The notes: generated by a model not told the origin, from the sequence alone. DNA of 64,000 nucleotides from Parasponia andersonii (GCA_002914805.1 JXTB01000005.1:2453390-2517389); one strand, 5' to 3'; counted from the first letter of the stretch, positions 34,470 through 47,026 are shown. Translations and numbers: made by a program.

Positions 34470-35700
34470 TATTAGGATAATGCCCGAAAAGTATTTATCA
34501 TTTTTGGATATTTATTAAATATCCAAAATAAAGTGATATTTCATGTATAATATTTGTGATAATATTTTTATTATTATACAATAGTAAATGTCAAAAGATT
34601 CTACGATTTATTTACTAGAGAAATATTTTAATAAAATTATTTACTAAAGTTAGGATGTATTTTCTCTAAGTAAATCAAATAAGATTTTTTGCATCTAATA
34701 AGAGAAGCTAGACACTTCTCTTATATCATGTTGCAAAACGTTGTGAATTTATATGTGTCTTACACTATATTAGTATGACCATATACAAAACGTATTGGTG
34801 TGTAAATATATTGAACAAGAACCATGTGAAATATATTCTCGTAATAAGTATCGTTGACAAAAATATATTTTCACAAACTTGATAATTAATACATGTCTTT
34901 CTTAATTCTAAAGTAAGTGATGAACTAGTGTTCATAATTCGTATTATTTGATATGTTAAAAAATATACATCAAGAAATTAATGATCTAGACCCTGACATT
35001 TTGATAATACATTATTATGGGCACTGGCAACATATGCTTATAAATATAAAAACTACGACTCTATTATATAGAGAAGTCAATACAATCTTGAGGAGTTTTA
35101 AGAGCTTGGATGATTTAAACCTTAGCTAAGTAATTAATAAAAATTATTTTTTTAATTAAAAATTTTCTGTAAATTTGGTCATCCAATAGATATAGTCTCG
35201 TATCAAGGAATTGAGAGATGTAATTAGAGAGGTAAAATAGTAATTTTATACAATTCCAATTATTGATATTCATGTGGGGATACATGTGCAAATATTAATT
35301 ATTTAATGAACATAATTTTAATTATAAAGTATCTTACAATATTTATTTAATTTAATAGTGTAATTTGGATCTTTTAGCGGAACAAATACATAACTAGTAG
35401 TGAAAGCCCACTTATATTAAGAGTTAATTAGAACTAGGCTCTTTGTCTATTAGAGTTTTAATTAATAAGTCTTTTTGGGTCCCCAATCTATACCTACATT
35501 TTGGATTGAATGAGAACAACCAAAGTAGGCTCAAACAGATTTTCGAGTAGTTACACAAAGTGAGAAAAAGGCTCGAAGAAAGATAGACTATTGGGGCCCA
35601 CCACACTATTCTAAACAGCAGTGAAATTTGGTCATCCCACTAGAGATGGCCAAAATTTATCATAAGGGAGGAAGCCTCCCCCGTTTTCGGTCGCCTCAAT
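34470..35700 (+). repeat. Degenerate copia-LTR-like sequence
   Basis: The order of features resembles the U3 of the copia LTR at 37592: TATTAGGATAATGCCC near 34471 against TGTTGGAATAATATCC, then GGTAAAATAGTAATTTTATAC near 35230 and a GGGGATACATGTGCA segment. Ends are not defined and decay is heavy. Confidence 0.35.
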
Positions 35701-37586
35701 TTGTGTGTAGCTTTAGTTTTTGTTGAAACATTTGTTTTACAGTTGGACTCAAAAAATTGAAGTAAAAGTGAGAAAGAGAAATTTTTGGATTTTTACTTGA
35801 AAGTTAATCAAGATTGAGATGCACACACATTTCTTTAGTTTTAAGCTTGGTGTATAGGAAAAATGATCCTTTAGTTAAGGAACAATCTCTTATATATATT
35901 TAGACTATAACAAAAATCCAAAATTTTTTATTAAAAAATAAATCCAGAATTTTTTTTTTGTTTTTCATGCTTCTGCTTATTCTAGATTGTATCATGTTTT
36001 CATAAAATTTAACCAACAATGGACCCCATTAACTTTTTGAAAAGTCAAAGACTTCTATCTTTTTCCCTCTCTTCTCCCTTTTCTTCCAGCCAAAACCCAA
36101 AACGAAACCATACCATTGCCACTCTCAATTGACCAATCTATAATCGATATATCTCCTAGCCACTACTATAGAACGAATGAGCACACTTGAAAAACTCGAC
36201 TGCCGCCCAGCTTTGCTAAAGAAGTAGCAAAAACATCAATGTGAAGGACAACGACTAGCTATAATGTTTTGACGGATTCATTGCCTTCTGGCCACTTGGA
36301 GCCTTATCACTATTTTCATTCAATTCCTCTCACAGGCTTCAAAATAGTATCGATCTTGCACCTTAACTCAGCTTGATTAAGAAGTTACCATTTTTTTTTG
36401 AAAATTTCTAAGCTTTAAGTTAAAAAGTGAATTTTTGCTCGGGACTTCAAAATGAGATTTTGATGTTAAATTTGAGCTTAGTGAGGCTGAGAAAAAAAAT
36501 TTTATATAAACATAAATATATTTTGCAGATGACATGATTTTCAATACTTCAAGGCTTAGGTGTCATCTTGATTGCTTGCCAAGTTGGGTTTCACCCTAGA
36601 CACAAATTAGACAAGCCATATGACTATTACACTTCCTAACCTTCTAATCGATTGATCACTTTTTTATGCCTCGAGCAGCCAATAGCTTTGTATAGATATC
36701 ACTATAAGGTATAGGATTTAATTTCCTTGTTTTTATATTATTTTACCTACTATAAGGTATAGGATTTAATTTCCTTGTTTTTATATTATTTTACCTAAAA
36801 TTCGATTATGTTGAGAAAATTTGGAAAATGTAGATTTATATTGTTTTGATCAATGTTTGATGGAAATATGGTCTTGCTTGATATATTGTGAGATGCTCTA
36901 AGTTCTTGATATTATTTTTGTGCAGGTTTAAGTTTTAGCATTATCCAAAATATAGTTATTATACTACACATAGATACCATGTACTAATATGGCATATAAA
37001 GTTTACAAACATAATCATAAGTAGTATTTTTGGTTCGATGCTAAACATAACTTTCTTTATCCATACATAAATATAAACACTAAGCTTGAATCAAAGACTC
37101 CAAGCATTACTAAGATATGATTTACTTAAGAAGATTAGCCTCCTAATCAGTATACTGGTCATCTAATTCATAGTAGACACCACTTGAGGAGGGAAAGGAG
37201 GGAGGGAGAAATAAGCATGAAATGCCCAATACGAAACTTAGTTACCTTTTTGGAAACTATTTTCTTTATAAAAGTCTCTACATGGTAAGTTATATTGAAA
37301 AACAATTATCAAACTATATGTATAACCAACACTCAAAATGCACCTACATATGAAAATATAACATAAAAATCATCATAATTTGCACATATCATAAATTAGC
37401 TCAAGTACTATGAGTTCACCTCCTCTCATCGCAACCCAAGGTAACCCGCACTAATTAGTGAACTAAGTGCTCTAAACTCAACTCTATAAATAGCCATGTG
37501 TGTAGAAGCTCTACGTGGATTTATGATTTTGAATCGACTATGAGGTTGTAGCCTCCCAACTAAAAAGTTCCACATAGATTTATGAA
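35701..37586. other. Intergenic stretch hosting the copia insertion
   Basis: No gene recognised. A CTCTTCTCC...CCAGCC segment near 36060 and a GAGTTCACCTCC...AAGGTAACC segment near 37410 vaguely recall the gypsy-type LTR module seen elsewhere in the window. If so, the copia element inserted into an older LTR that continues at 45338. Confidence 0.35.
36702..36797. repeat. 48-bp perfect tandem duplication
   Basis: Units 36702-36749 and 36750-36797 are identical. The lack of divergence suggests a recent event (or an assembly duplication). Confidence 0.95.
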
Positions 37587-37591
37587 CATCG

Positions 37592-38913
37592 TGCTGGTGT
37601 TTATTGGAATAAATTTCCGGAAAATATTTTCATAAAATCATTTTCAAGAACATCATAGTTTTGTAAAATCAAGAAACACAACAGAATTGGTCATTTAAAA
37701 TTTTTCTTTTTACAAAATGTTTTGGATCGTGATCTAACAGAAATTATTCTTGATCTAGACAAGAACAATATCCAGATTCACTCTACAACCTTCACATCTT
37801 CCCGTCTATTCTCGAAAGCTATTTGATTGATCCAGTGGGTGGTCACTTTCTTGATTCCCAATAAAAAGATCCGCAGATGAACAAGAAGACAATATCCTCG
37901 AACTGATTTCTCCAAGATGGCTGAAACACTAAGGACAATGAATCCCTAGTGGTGGCTGATTTTCTCTGCTCTCTCTCTCTCTATTTTTTGTGTGACACTC
38001 TTTTCTTAAAGAGGTGTTTCACGTGTAACACTTGTGTCTAGTTACTAGATAACTTTTCTCTTAACTATAGAGAGATTAGTAAACCTTAATGGGCTTGTTG
38101 AGCTCAACTGATCATCAAATAACTATTGGGATTTAATTTGAGCTAGACAGGGGACCAGATGGATCTATAAAGCCCAAGCTCCAATGAACCATATACCCAC
38201 TATCATAACTTTGTCTATTAATATTGGGGCATCCCACTATAGGCCCAATATTGTACTCTTGGACTAAATGTAATTTATTTTTCTGTGAAGCTTATTAACA
38301 ATTAATTAGCTTGATCCAATTAGCATATACTATACCTGTAGACATACCCCCAATGCAATGCCGTACTAGTAGTGTGAAATTACTATATTACCCCTCTAGT
38401 ACATTTTTACCTTTGAGTTGCCATTTTTCATCTAATAGATAATAGTTGACTATGGTGTTTGTATTTGCTTATACCAACACAGTCAAATTCACATAGTGAA
38501 TACTGGAGCCTTGGTTTATATTATCCAAGTATTTGAAAAAACTCAAAGTGACATCAGATGCATGCTGTCTATCATGAAAAACATTCTACACATTTCATAT
38601 ATCTTATCTTCCAAGATACCGGAGTTCGAACCATAAATCGGAAATAGTCCTTTAGTAACTCAAAAAGACAAAACACATGAAAATAAGTTCGTTAATCACT
38701 AGGATTAAGGTCTTCTATAATAGTGCTAGATTAGTATAATTAGAAATTTGAGTTACCACACTTAACCTCAAATTCTAATTCACTAGGTCCTGTTCGATAC
38801 TGTTATAACTTTCTTATAATACACTAGTGTTTCTATCCGAAGACTCACTTCGATAATTAGAGACTTCATTAATTAAATAGACAACACTACATTCTATGGC
38901 ATAGTAAAGTATT
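37592..38913 (-). repeat. 3' LTR of the minus-strand copia element (5' part in N gap)
   Basis: 38500-38913 aligns with 44632-45034. From 38500 down to 37592 it continues with the U3/R/U5-like part, including a CT/GA run near 37975, and ends ATTCCAATAAACACCAGCA. Its start lies inside the N run. Confidence 0.85.
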
Positions 38914-39192
38914 NNNNNNNNNNNNNNNNNNNNNNNNNNNNNNNNNNNNNNNNNNNNNNNNNNNNNNNNNNNNNNNNNNNNNNNNNNNNNNNNNNNNNNN
39001 NNNNNNNNNNNNNNNNNNNNNNNNNNNNNNNNNNNNNNNNNNNNNNNNNNNNNNNNNNNNNNNNNNNNNNNNNNNNNNNNNNNNNNNNNNNNNNNNNNNN
39101 NNNNNNNNNNNNNNNNNNNNNNNNNNNNNNNNNNNNNNNNNNNNNNNNNNNNNNNNNNNNNNNNNNNNNNNNNNNNNNNNNNNNNNNNNNNN
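38914..39192. other. Assembly gap of 279 Ns
   Basis: Unknown bases between the RNase H frame and the 3' LTR. See findings: the run looks too short for what must lie there. Confidence 0.99.
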
Positions 39193-39345
39193 ACTGAACC
39201 AGAGGTTGATCTTCTAGAGTCTTTATCAGATTGAAAATCCGAATTAGTATATCCAACAGGTGTTAGATCTTCTCCAGAATATACAAGTATATGATTTCTA
39301 GTTCTCCGAAGATATTTTAGAATATGCTTGACTGCACCCAATGTT
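39193..39345 (-). pseudogene. copia RNase H start, truncated by the gap
   Basis: The minus frame reads a copia segment with VKHILKYLRRTRNHILVYSG and DKDSRRSTSGS, then enters the N run. The first part of RNase H is visible; the catalytic region is not. Confidence 0.8.
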
Positions 39346-39372
39346 CAGGTTCTGGATTAGATTGGTAACGAC

Positions 39373-40230
39373 TTACAATCCCAACAATATAATAAATATC
39401 TGTTCTTGTGCAAACGTGGTATACATGAGACTTCCCACTGCGGAGGCATAAGGAAAATTTCTCATCTGTAATTTCTCTTCTTCTGTCTTAGGAGAGTTCT
39501 CATTAGACAAAGTAATTCCTTTATGAAAGGGTGTTAAACCTTTATTGGAAATCTTCATTGCAAATCTAACCAGTATTTTATCTATATATGAAGCTTGTGA
39601 TAAAGCTATGCATCTGTTCTTTCTGTCTTATAGAATCTGCATTCCTAGAACATAGCATGCTTCACCTAAGTCCTTTATATCAAACTGTTACGCTAACCAG
39701 ACTTTCACTGATGATAATGATTTAACATCATTCTCAATAATTAGAATATCATCAACATACAGTACTAGAAAAATCACTTTGTTATCCTGAATTCTTTTAT
39801 AGACACAAGATTCATCTATGTTTCATTCAAAACTATAAGACTTAATTGCTTCATCAAATCTTATGTTCCATGATCTAGACGCTTGCTTGAGTCCATACAT
39901 AGATCTCTTAAGTTCACAAACTTTTCTTTCTTAACCATTTTCAACGAATCCCTCTGGTTGTATCATATAGACACGTTCATCAAGATTGTCATGCAGGAAT
40001 GTAGTCTTAATGTACATTTACCATATCTCATAATCAAGAGATGCAGTAATAGATAAGAGTATACGAATAGACTTGATCATAGCTACAAGAGAGAAGGTTT
40101 CTTCATAGTCGATACCTTCCTTCTGTGTATAACCATTTGCAACTAATCTTGCCTTGAAAGTCTTTACTTTCCCGTCTATTTCTCTCTTTCTCTTATAGAC
40201 CCATTTACACCCAATGGTTTCATCCTTTCA
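39373..40230 (-). pseudogene. copia reverse transcriptase remnant
   Basis: The minus strand shows the catalytic YVDDILII near 39760-39748 and downstream FPYASAVGSLMYTT (39373-39558). The frame is interrupted by stops and small indels between 39560 and 40170. Confidence 0.85.
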
Positions 40231-41117
40231 GGTGGATCTACAAGTTCCCAGACTTTATTAGAGTACATGGACTCTATTTCGGATTCTATTGCCTTTTTCC
40301 AGAGATCTTTATCAACATCATCCATTACCTCATTATAGGTGTAAGGATCAGATTCTTGGTCACGAAACTCTCCTATTCTCAAGTATCTTTCAGGTTGTCT
40401 TAAAACTCTCCCACTACGATGAGGATCTGATATTTGTTGAGTTTCAAGTGATTTATCTTTTCTAAGTGTCTTCTCTATCTTATTTTCTATAGATGGGCTG
40501 ATAGCATTATCAGTTAATTCTTCTAGAATTAACTTACTTTTGGGCTTGAAATCTTTCATATAGTTTTCTTCCAAGAAAGTAGCATTTGTACTCACAAACA
40601 CTTTCTTTTCTTTAATACTATAGAAATAATAACCTTTTGTTCCTTTTAGGTAACCCACACATAGACACAATTCAGATCATGATTCCAACTTAGTCATTTT
40701 CCCTTTCAACACGTATGCTGGACAACCCTAAATATGGATATAATGCAAACTAGGTTTATATCCTTTCCATAGTTCGAATAGCATCTTAGGTACTGACTTA
40801 GAAGGAACTCTATTCAGTAGGTACATAGCAGTTTCTAAGGCATAACCCCAAAAAGATGTGGGTAATTATGAATAACTGAGCATCGACCTAACCATATCCA
40901 AAAGTATCCTATTTCTTCTTTCAACAACACTATTTAGTTGAGGCGTACTAGGTGCTGTGAGTTGGGATAGGATCCTATTATCTGTGAGAAATTCAGAGAA
41001 TTCTCCAGAGAGGTATTCACCATCTCGATCAAATCGAAGGGTCTTTATGTTCTTTCTTAACTGCTTTTTAGTTTTCGCTTTGAATTCTCTGAACTTTTCA
41101 AAAGAATCTGATTTATG
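40231..41117 (-). pseudogene. copia integrase C-terminal and RT-linker remnant
   Basis: The frame 40670-40176 carries the post-integrase signature GYYFYSIKEKKVFVSTNATF and RSGRVLRQPERY, then leads into the RT start (DLWKKAIESEIESM). The segment 41117-40680 holds the rest of the integrase core in broken frames. Confidence 0.82.
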
Positions 41118-42167
41118 TTACATTAGGTAAACATAATCAAATCTAGAATAATCATCCGTAAACATAATGAAGTACTCAAATCCTCCTCGTGCTTGAATAT
41201 TCAAAGGCCCACAGACATCAGTGTGTACTAACTCAAGACATTCTTGAACTCTGAGATATTTTCCAGTAAATGGTCTTTTAGTCATTTTACCTTCCAGACA
41301 GGATTCACAAGTTAGTAATGATTTGAATTCTAACGAATTTAGAGGTCTATTATTGACTAACATTTGAATTTTGTTTAGGTTAATATGACTGAGTCTCAAA
41401 TACCAGAGATAAGTTTCATCATTAGTGCTCACTTTCACTTTCTTATGTTTAGATTCTACATATTTAAAAACATTTTCAAGATTGTGCAATGAGGTACTTT
41501 TAGGTTGAATAAAGAAAAGATTATTCCTATGAGTACCAGTGCAAATAAGACTTGTATTCTTTCTAATAGAAACTTTATTGTCAAAATGAATATAATAACC
41601 TTGTCTCATCAAACAGGAAACAAAAATCAAATTTCTTTTAAACACCAAAATATAATAAAAATTCTTTACTTCTAAAAACCTAAAATCATTGAAATTCAAA
41701 ATAACATCTCCTATTGCACGAGATTCAACTATTGAGCCATCTCCCAATCGCAGTATGAACTCTTCACTAGCGAACTTCCTAGTTTCCTTGAACCCCTGCA
41801 AAGTATTACAAACATGGTCAGTGGCTCCTGAATCTATGATCCAAGAATCGATAAAATCAACTACATGACAAGCCTTAATGAACAAAAAATTGTCATTACC
41901 TTGTTTGTCCTTGCCATTGTCCTTCTCCTTCTTAAGGGCCAGGTAAGTTTTGCAGTTCCTCTTCCAAAGTCTATCGTCACTGCAGTGGAAACATTTTCCC
42001 TTTGGTTTGGAATCCTTCTTGGTCTTCTTTTTCTTTGGAGCTAGAGAAGCAAGAGTCTTTTTCTTCTTTTTACATTTGCCTTTCGACTTAAGTTTAGAAG
42101 AACTCACTTGAGCTACATTAGCCTCAGCTGACCCCGACTTATTCTTCTTAAGAATAGTCTCTGTCAT
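41118..42167 (-). pseudogene. copia nucleocapsid, protease and integrase N-terminal segment
   Basis: A 349-codon open stretch. It has a lysine-rich part, then a zinc-knuckle remnant (KGKCFHCSDDRLWKRNC, in which the usual Gly-His pair is lost), protease WIIDSGATDHVC, pre-integrase LWYLRLSHINLNKI with CESCLEGKMTKRPF, and integrase VHTDVCGPLNIQA and FTDDYSR. It is the longest intact piece of the polyprotein. Confidence 0.88.
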
Positions 42168-42734
42168 TTGCAGATCTTTTATCAGGCTAGTAAGAGTATA
42201 ATCCTTCCGGCGAATCTCATGATAATCTTAAATTGATTGAATGTGTCTGACAATGTGTTCAAAACCATGTCAATTTGGGTGTCATAATCAATTTCAGCTA
42301 TGAGGATTTCTAGTTCGTTAAGGTATGCAATGACTTTCATCGTATGTTCCTGAACTGGAGTACCATTCTTTTGACGAAGATTCATAAATGCACTTGTAGC
42401 CTCAAATCTAGCTTGACAACTGAGACTGGCAAATATTTCGTCAACACTCAGCATAATGTCAACAGCAGTATCCATCACACGATGTTGTTGTTGCAATATA
42501 TTGCTCATTGAGTCAAGTATATAACACTTAGCCATCTCATCAGATTGTTTCCACTTATCATATAAGTTTCTTTCATCGTTGGTGGATTCCTCAATTGGCT
42601 GAGCAGGACATGGAGTGGTGAGAATCTACTTATGTTTGTCAGCAATAAGAATCCAGATTATATTTCCAGTCTACATAGTTTTCACCGTCCAACTTATTTT
42701 GTGTGAGTAAAGTGGATAAAGGATTAAGTGACAT
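42168..42734 (-). pseudogene. copia gag (UBN2-type) remnant
   Basis: The likely gag start is ATG at 42734 (MSLNPLSTLLTQNKLDGENY, then a W-rich segment). After stops, the open part 42535-42182 includes MAKCYILDSMSNILQQ and MNLRQKNGTPVQEHTMK, typical of copia gag. Confidence 0.82.
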
Positions 42735-43330
42735 ATCTACTAAAAAATAAATAAATATTCTATGTATATGCAAACATCATATATCATGTTTCAAATGATT
42801 AACATAAAGTATTAATCATATAATATGCAAGTGAAGTATCCCTAAGACTATCACTTATATTCATGGTAATTTAACCTACCATTGATTTCAAACCTCCTAC
42901 GGGAAGTCATGCAATCAACAAGTCAAACTGAAACAATTTTAATTAGTAAATAGATAGATAACTTTTATCCCATATTTCTAACTACCATTTACTTTGGTCT
43001 TCTAATCGACTAATAAGAACTCCTATAGGAGGATATTAATGTTTCGAGTTGAGTGTTTAACCATTGTTTTGGTAACTAAGCTTTCTATATAAGACCGTCT
43101 CCTACGAGTGATCAGCATCATATAGTCTACCTAGTACCTTATCCTTAAAAGCTCATTTCGAGTATTTCCCGGACGAAATACCCTCCTACGGGAGCTCAGC
43201 AAGATTCTGAGGCAAGTTTCATCCTAATACATAACAAACCAATAATGGAGACCATATGTATCACATACCTTCTCTCACTCAATATTTTATAATAAGGGAT
43301 TTATACATTTTACCCAGTTATCTAATTAGT
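42735..43330 (-). other. Retroelement leader with four CTCCTAYRGGAG-like palindromes
   Basis: Palindrome-like motifs at 42894-42906, 43020-43031 (perfect 12-bp palindrome), 43099-43108 and 43183-43194, spaced about 80-126 bp in the untranslated region before gag. Their role is unknown; they could form RNA stem-loops. Confidence 0.7.
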
Positions 43331-44324
43331 TTAGTAACCTAAATTCAATTATGTAAGCATGTTCATATTTGCATTAGAGTAGCTCTAATTTTCTATATAA
43401 TATGTTACTAAAGATTATGTAATAATACTTAATTATTAGGCATGCATGCAACATTGTCCTAATAATACCAAAGTAGTAAGTAGATAAATAATTAATTATT
43501 AATGATTTATTTATTTTCGGTAATTTAAAATTATTTAACATTTAAATAATTCTAATTGAGAAGATGATGTTAAATATTTAAATATGGAAGATAATATTTA
43601 AAATTTAAATAAGAAAAGATTTTCACAAAATCGAATTAGTTTAAATAAAAGATTTAACTAATTAAATCTTTTTAAATATCTCAAATTTAAATTTCAACTT
43701 TTGAAATCTTAATTTGAATTTAACATCCTTAAATATCCCCCATTATCTTATCCTATCAGATTTAAAATCAAAATTCAAATCAATATCTAATCTCATTAAA
43801 TATCTACCAACCATAAATTCAAATTTGAAGATTTGAAAAAATATTTTGATTTAAATTTAAATTTCAAATCTTCACAAAATTCAAAATTTAAAAGATAGAA
43901 GATTTTACAAATAAAATCTCCTACAATTTCTCTAATTTGAATTTAAATAAATTTAAAATTTAAAAATAGATTACCAACTATCATATAATCAGTGTTTCAA
44001 AATATCTATTCAAAATTTGAATTTAAAACTAAAAAGATATTATCTCATAATATCTAATTTTAAAAATTTCTATTTTAAAATATTTCTAATTATTCAAACA
44101 ATAATTAAGATATTATGGATATCAATCATATCCATAATTCAAATTAAAATATCCTATTAATTTAAATTTTGAAAATTCAAATTTAATAAGGATTTTAAAA
44201 TTTTGAATTTAAAATTTAATCTATCAGTTTTCATAAAACTATGGATAAATTAAATTAATTTTAAAATGAAAATAATTAAAATTATTCCAGAAATACAAAA
44301 CGTGTCGGGACAAGTAGACAGACG
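43331..44324. repeat. AT-only block built of AATTTAAATTT/TTTGAATTT words
   Basis: Very AT-rich sequence, with almost no G or C over long stretches (notably 43500-44280). Recurring self-complementary words lie inside the copia element between its 5' LTR part and leader. Confidence 0.8.
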
Positions 44325-44631
44325 GAATGGGAAGCCAGTATGCGGCCACGCTCAGGACAACTATCGGGTGCCAACGGGCTCGCATAACGCTACGCGGCCT
44401 TGCTTGGAACAACTTTCGAGCGACAACGAGCTCGCGTAACAATCACACGACAAATGTACGAGGCAGCACCTTAAGCGGCGAAGGCACAGGAGGCCACCCG
44501 CGCGGCCGGTGTGTAGGAGGCCGCCCACTGGCCATGCACGGGTTGGCCACGCACAGGCCACGCGCAGATCGCATCTGCGCAGCCAGTAAGGCCATGCCCG
44601 CACTGCATGCGCAGGGTGCACCTGTGCGGCA
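44325..44631. other. Isolated GC-rich block inside the copia 5' region
   Basis: About 300 bp of GC-rich sequence flanked by AT-rich DNA. It contains repeated GGCCATGC/GCGCAG words and a perfect 8-bp-arm palindrome at 44562-44580. It lies exactly where the 5' LTR stops matching the 3' LTR. Open frames on both strands are by-products of GC content. Confidence 0.75.
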
Positions 44632-45332
44632 TGGTTTATATTATCCAAGTACTTGAAAAAACTCAAAGTGACATCATATGCATAGTATCCATCATGAATA
44701 ATGTTCTACATATTTCATATACCTTATCTTTCAAGATACTGGAGTTCGAACCATAAATCAGAACTAGTCCTTTAGTAACTCAAAAAGATAAAATACATGA
44801 AAGTAAGTTCGTTAATCACTAGGATTAAGGTCTTCTACAATGGTGCTAGATTAGTAAAATTAGAAATTTGAGTTACCACACTTAACCTCAAATTCTAATT
44901 CACTAGGTCATGTTCGATATTGTTATAACTTTCTTATAACACACTAGTGTTTTTATCCAAAGACTCACTTCGATAATTAGAGACTTCATTAATTAAATAG
45001 ACAACACTACATTCTATGGCATAGTAAAGTATTCCATCTTCAATATGCAGAATAGGAACAATTTAATTTAGACATAATGAAATAGAGAATATAATGTCTC
45101 CCACATTTGAACTCATCATACGAATAATTCTTTACTACTCATTTCATGTCTTGGAATCTTTCAGATGTTTGCATAAGATAAACATACACATCACATGTAT
45201 ATCAATGGTACATAAATGAAATAGAAATTCATAACATCGAATTTATTAATAACAAATAGATACTAAATAATCCAATAAATATTATTTATAATGTCTAAAC
45301 AATAAACTGCTTTATAGGATATTATTCCAACA
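44632..45332 (-). repeat. 5' LTR (outer part) of the minus-strand copia element
   Basis: Starts TGTTGGAATAATATCC and aligns with the 3' LTR over 44632-45034. The inner U5 end and primer site expected at its inner edge are missing. Confidence 0.85.
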
Positions 45333-45337
45333 CATCG

Positions 45338-45926
45338 CACCAACACCGAGGCCTAATCACTAACTAAGAAAATCATGAAGCCTAAGACAACCTTATGTGT
45401 GATTCAATGCTATATGCAACATAAACAGTACTCAAAACAACTATGCAGAGTTTGGCTGATCAAATGCATGCCCTAGTTTTTTATATAAAATACTTTTATA
45501 CTCAAAAAATTGGGGATTGGTTCACTAATTGGGATTTTAATACTTTTTTTAAATGAAATTATATTATAACTTTTAAACTTTTTAGACCCTTTTATAATTA
45601 AACTAAAAATTTCCAAATTAAGTAAAATTCACATTCTGCCACTCGTCTTTGGTTTAAGTCATTACATAATGCATATCAATTTTAGATTAAAGGGGAAAAA
45701 AAAAAGGAAAACCCAGGAGATAGAAGGATAAGCGGGGAGGAAGAGAGACTGGGAAAGAAGATCAAAGCACTCCTTCTTCGGCCTATTGTGAAAGCTATAA
45801 CAACGGTCTTTTGAGAAAGAAAGAGAATGGAGACTAGGATTTTTCGAGAGAGAAAAAGAGAGTTGGCCAATGTTTGTAATGTAGATAGGTTGATTTTCTT
45901 TTCAACATGTATGAATATCTTTTGGT
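45338..45926. other. Intergenic stretch, no gene recognised
   Basis: Continuation of the sequence into which the copia element inserted. It includes a purine-rich segment (45690-45870) whose minus-strand open frame is low complexity. Confidence 0.45.
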
Positions 45927-47026
45927 TAGAGGTGGCAAAATGGGTCGGCTTAATATGCTGGCCTGCAGCCGTCATTATAGCTCGCGATCCACATTAGAAC
46001 GGGCTGCGCACCGATCCGGCCCTAGAGGTAGGGTCGGGATGGGCCTAAATATTTAGGCCCACCGGGTCGGCCCAGCCCGCCTACCTAGCCCATACTAGCT
46101 GACCAGGCCTACTAAAAATAATTTTTAAAAAAATTTTAAATATAAATTTAAATATAAAACTTTTTCAAATACTTATAAATATACATTCCCTTTTTTTTCT
46201 TACATTTTCAAATTTCAATCTAATTGTAAATACTTTTATTAAGATTTTTGTTTTAAATTTTTTTATCAACTATTCAACTTATATCCTTTTAGTTTATTTA
46301 ATTATTTAAAAAATTTATCAATAAGAAAAAAAATATATACAACTAATATTTTTAATATACAAGTAATTATTTAAATTTCTAATATTTGTAATTAATTATA
46401 CAACTAACAATCTTTTTTTAATTTTTTTTAATTTGGGCCAGCCTGGCCTGCCAAAGAGCCCGGGCAAGCCTACGGGTCAAGTCGAGACAACTTGCTTTCT
46501 TAGATGGGCCAGCTCGACCCGGCCCAGTATTTTAAAATTGAGCCCGCCCCAGCTCGTAGGCCAGCTCTGGCCCGAAACGAGCCAAAACGGGTTGGACTGG
46601 CCCATTCTTGGCCTAAATTAAAAAAATTAAAAAAAAGATTACTAGTTGTATAATTAATTACAAATATTAGAAATTTAAATAATTACTTATATATTAAAAT
46701 ATTAGTTATATATATATGTTTTTTTCCTATTGATAAATTTTTAAATAATTATATAAGCTAAAAATATATAAGCTGAATAGTTGATAAAATAAAATTAAAA
46801 CAAAAATCTTAAGAACATTATTTAGAATTAGAATAAAATTTGAAAATGTGAAGAAAAAAAATGAGAGAATGTGTATTTATACGTATTAGAAAAAATTTTA
46901 TATTTAAATTTATCTAAAAACTTTTTTACAAATTTAAAAAAAATTATTTTTAGTAGACTGAGCCGGGCCTACCGAGCGGGCCTAAATATCTAGGCCCAAC
47001 CCGGCCTGCCCATTTTGCCACCTCTA
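45927..47026. mobile_element. Non-autonomous hAT-type fold-back element, 1.1 kb
   Basis: Perfect 10-bp ends TAGAGGTGGC/GCCACCTCTA continue into inverted arms of about 500 bp (45927-46440 against 47026-46610). The flanks CTTTTGGT (45919-45926) and TTTTTGGT (47027-47034) match at 7 of 8, fitting the 8-bp duplication of hAT transposons. The ends are GC-rich with GGCCC words and the arms AT-rich. No transposase. Confidence 0.88.

Larger units (their letters stand above)
37592..45332 (-). mobile_element. Ty1/copia LTR retrotransposon with 5-bp target duplication
   Basis: On the minus strand the element starts TGTTGGAATAA at 45332 and ends ACACCAGCA at 37592. CATCG flanks both sides (37587-37591 and 45333-45337). 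Remnants in order are gag, zinc knuckle, protease, integrase, reverse transcriptase and RNase H. The two LTRs share about 400 bp but differ in their inner parts, and the 3' LTR start falls in a run of Ns. Stops and frameshifts make it non-autonomous. Confidence 0.92.

Noticed and set aside
44327-44666. Open frames of about 100 codons on both strands
   Set aside because: By-products of high GC in the block inside the copia element; no homology recognised.
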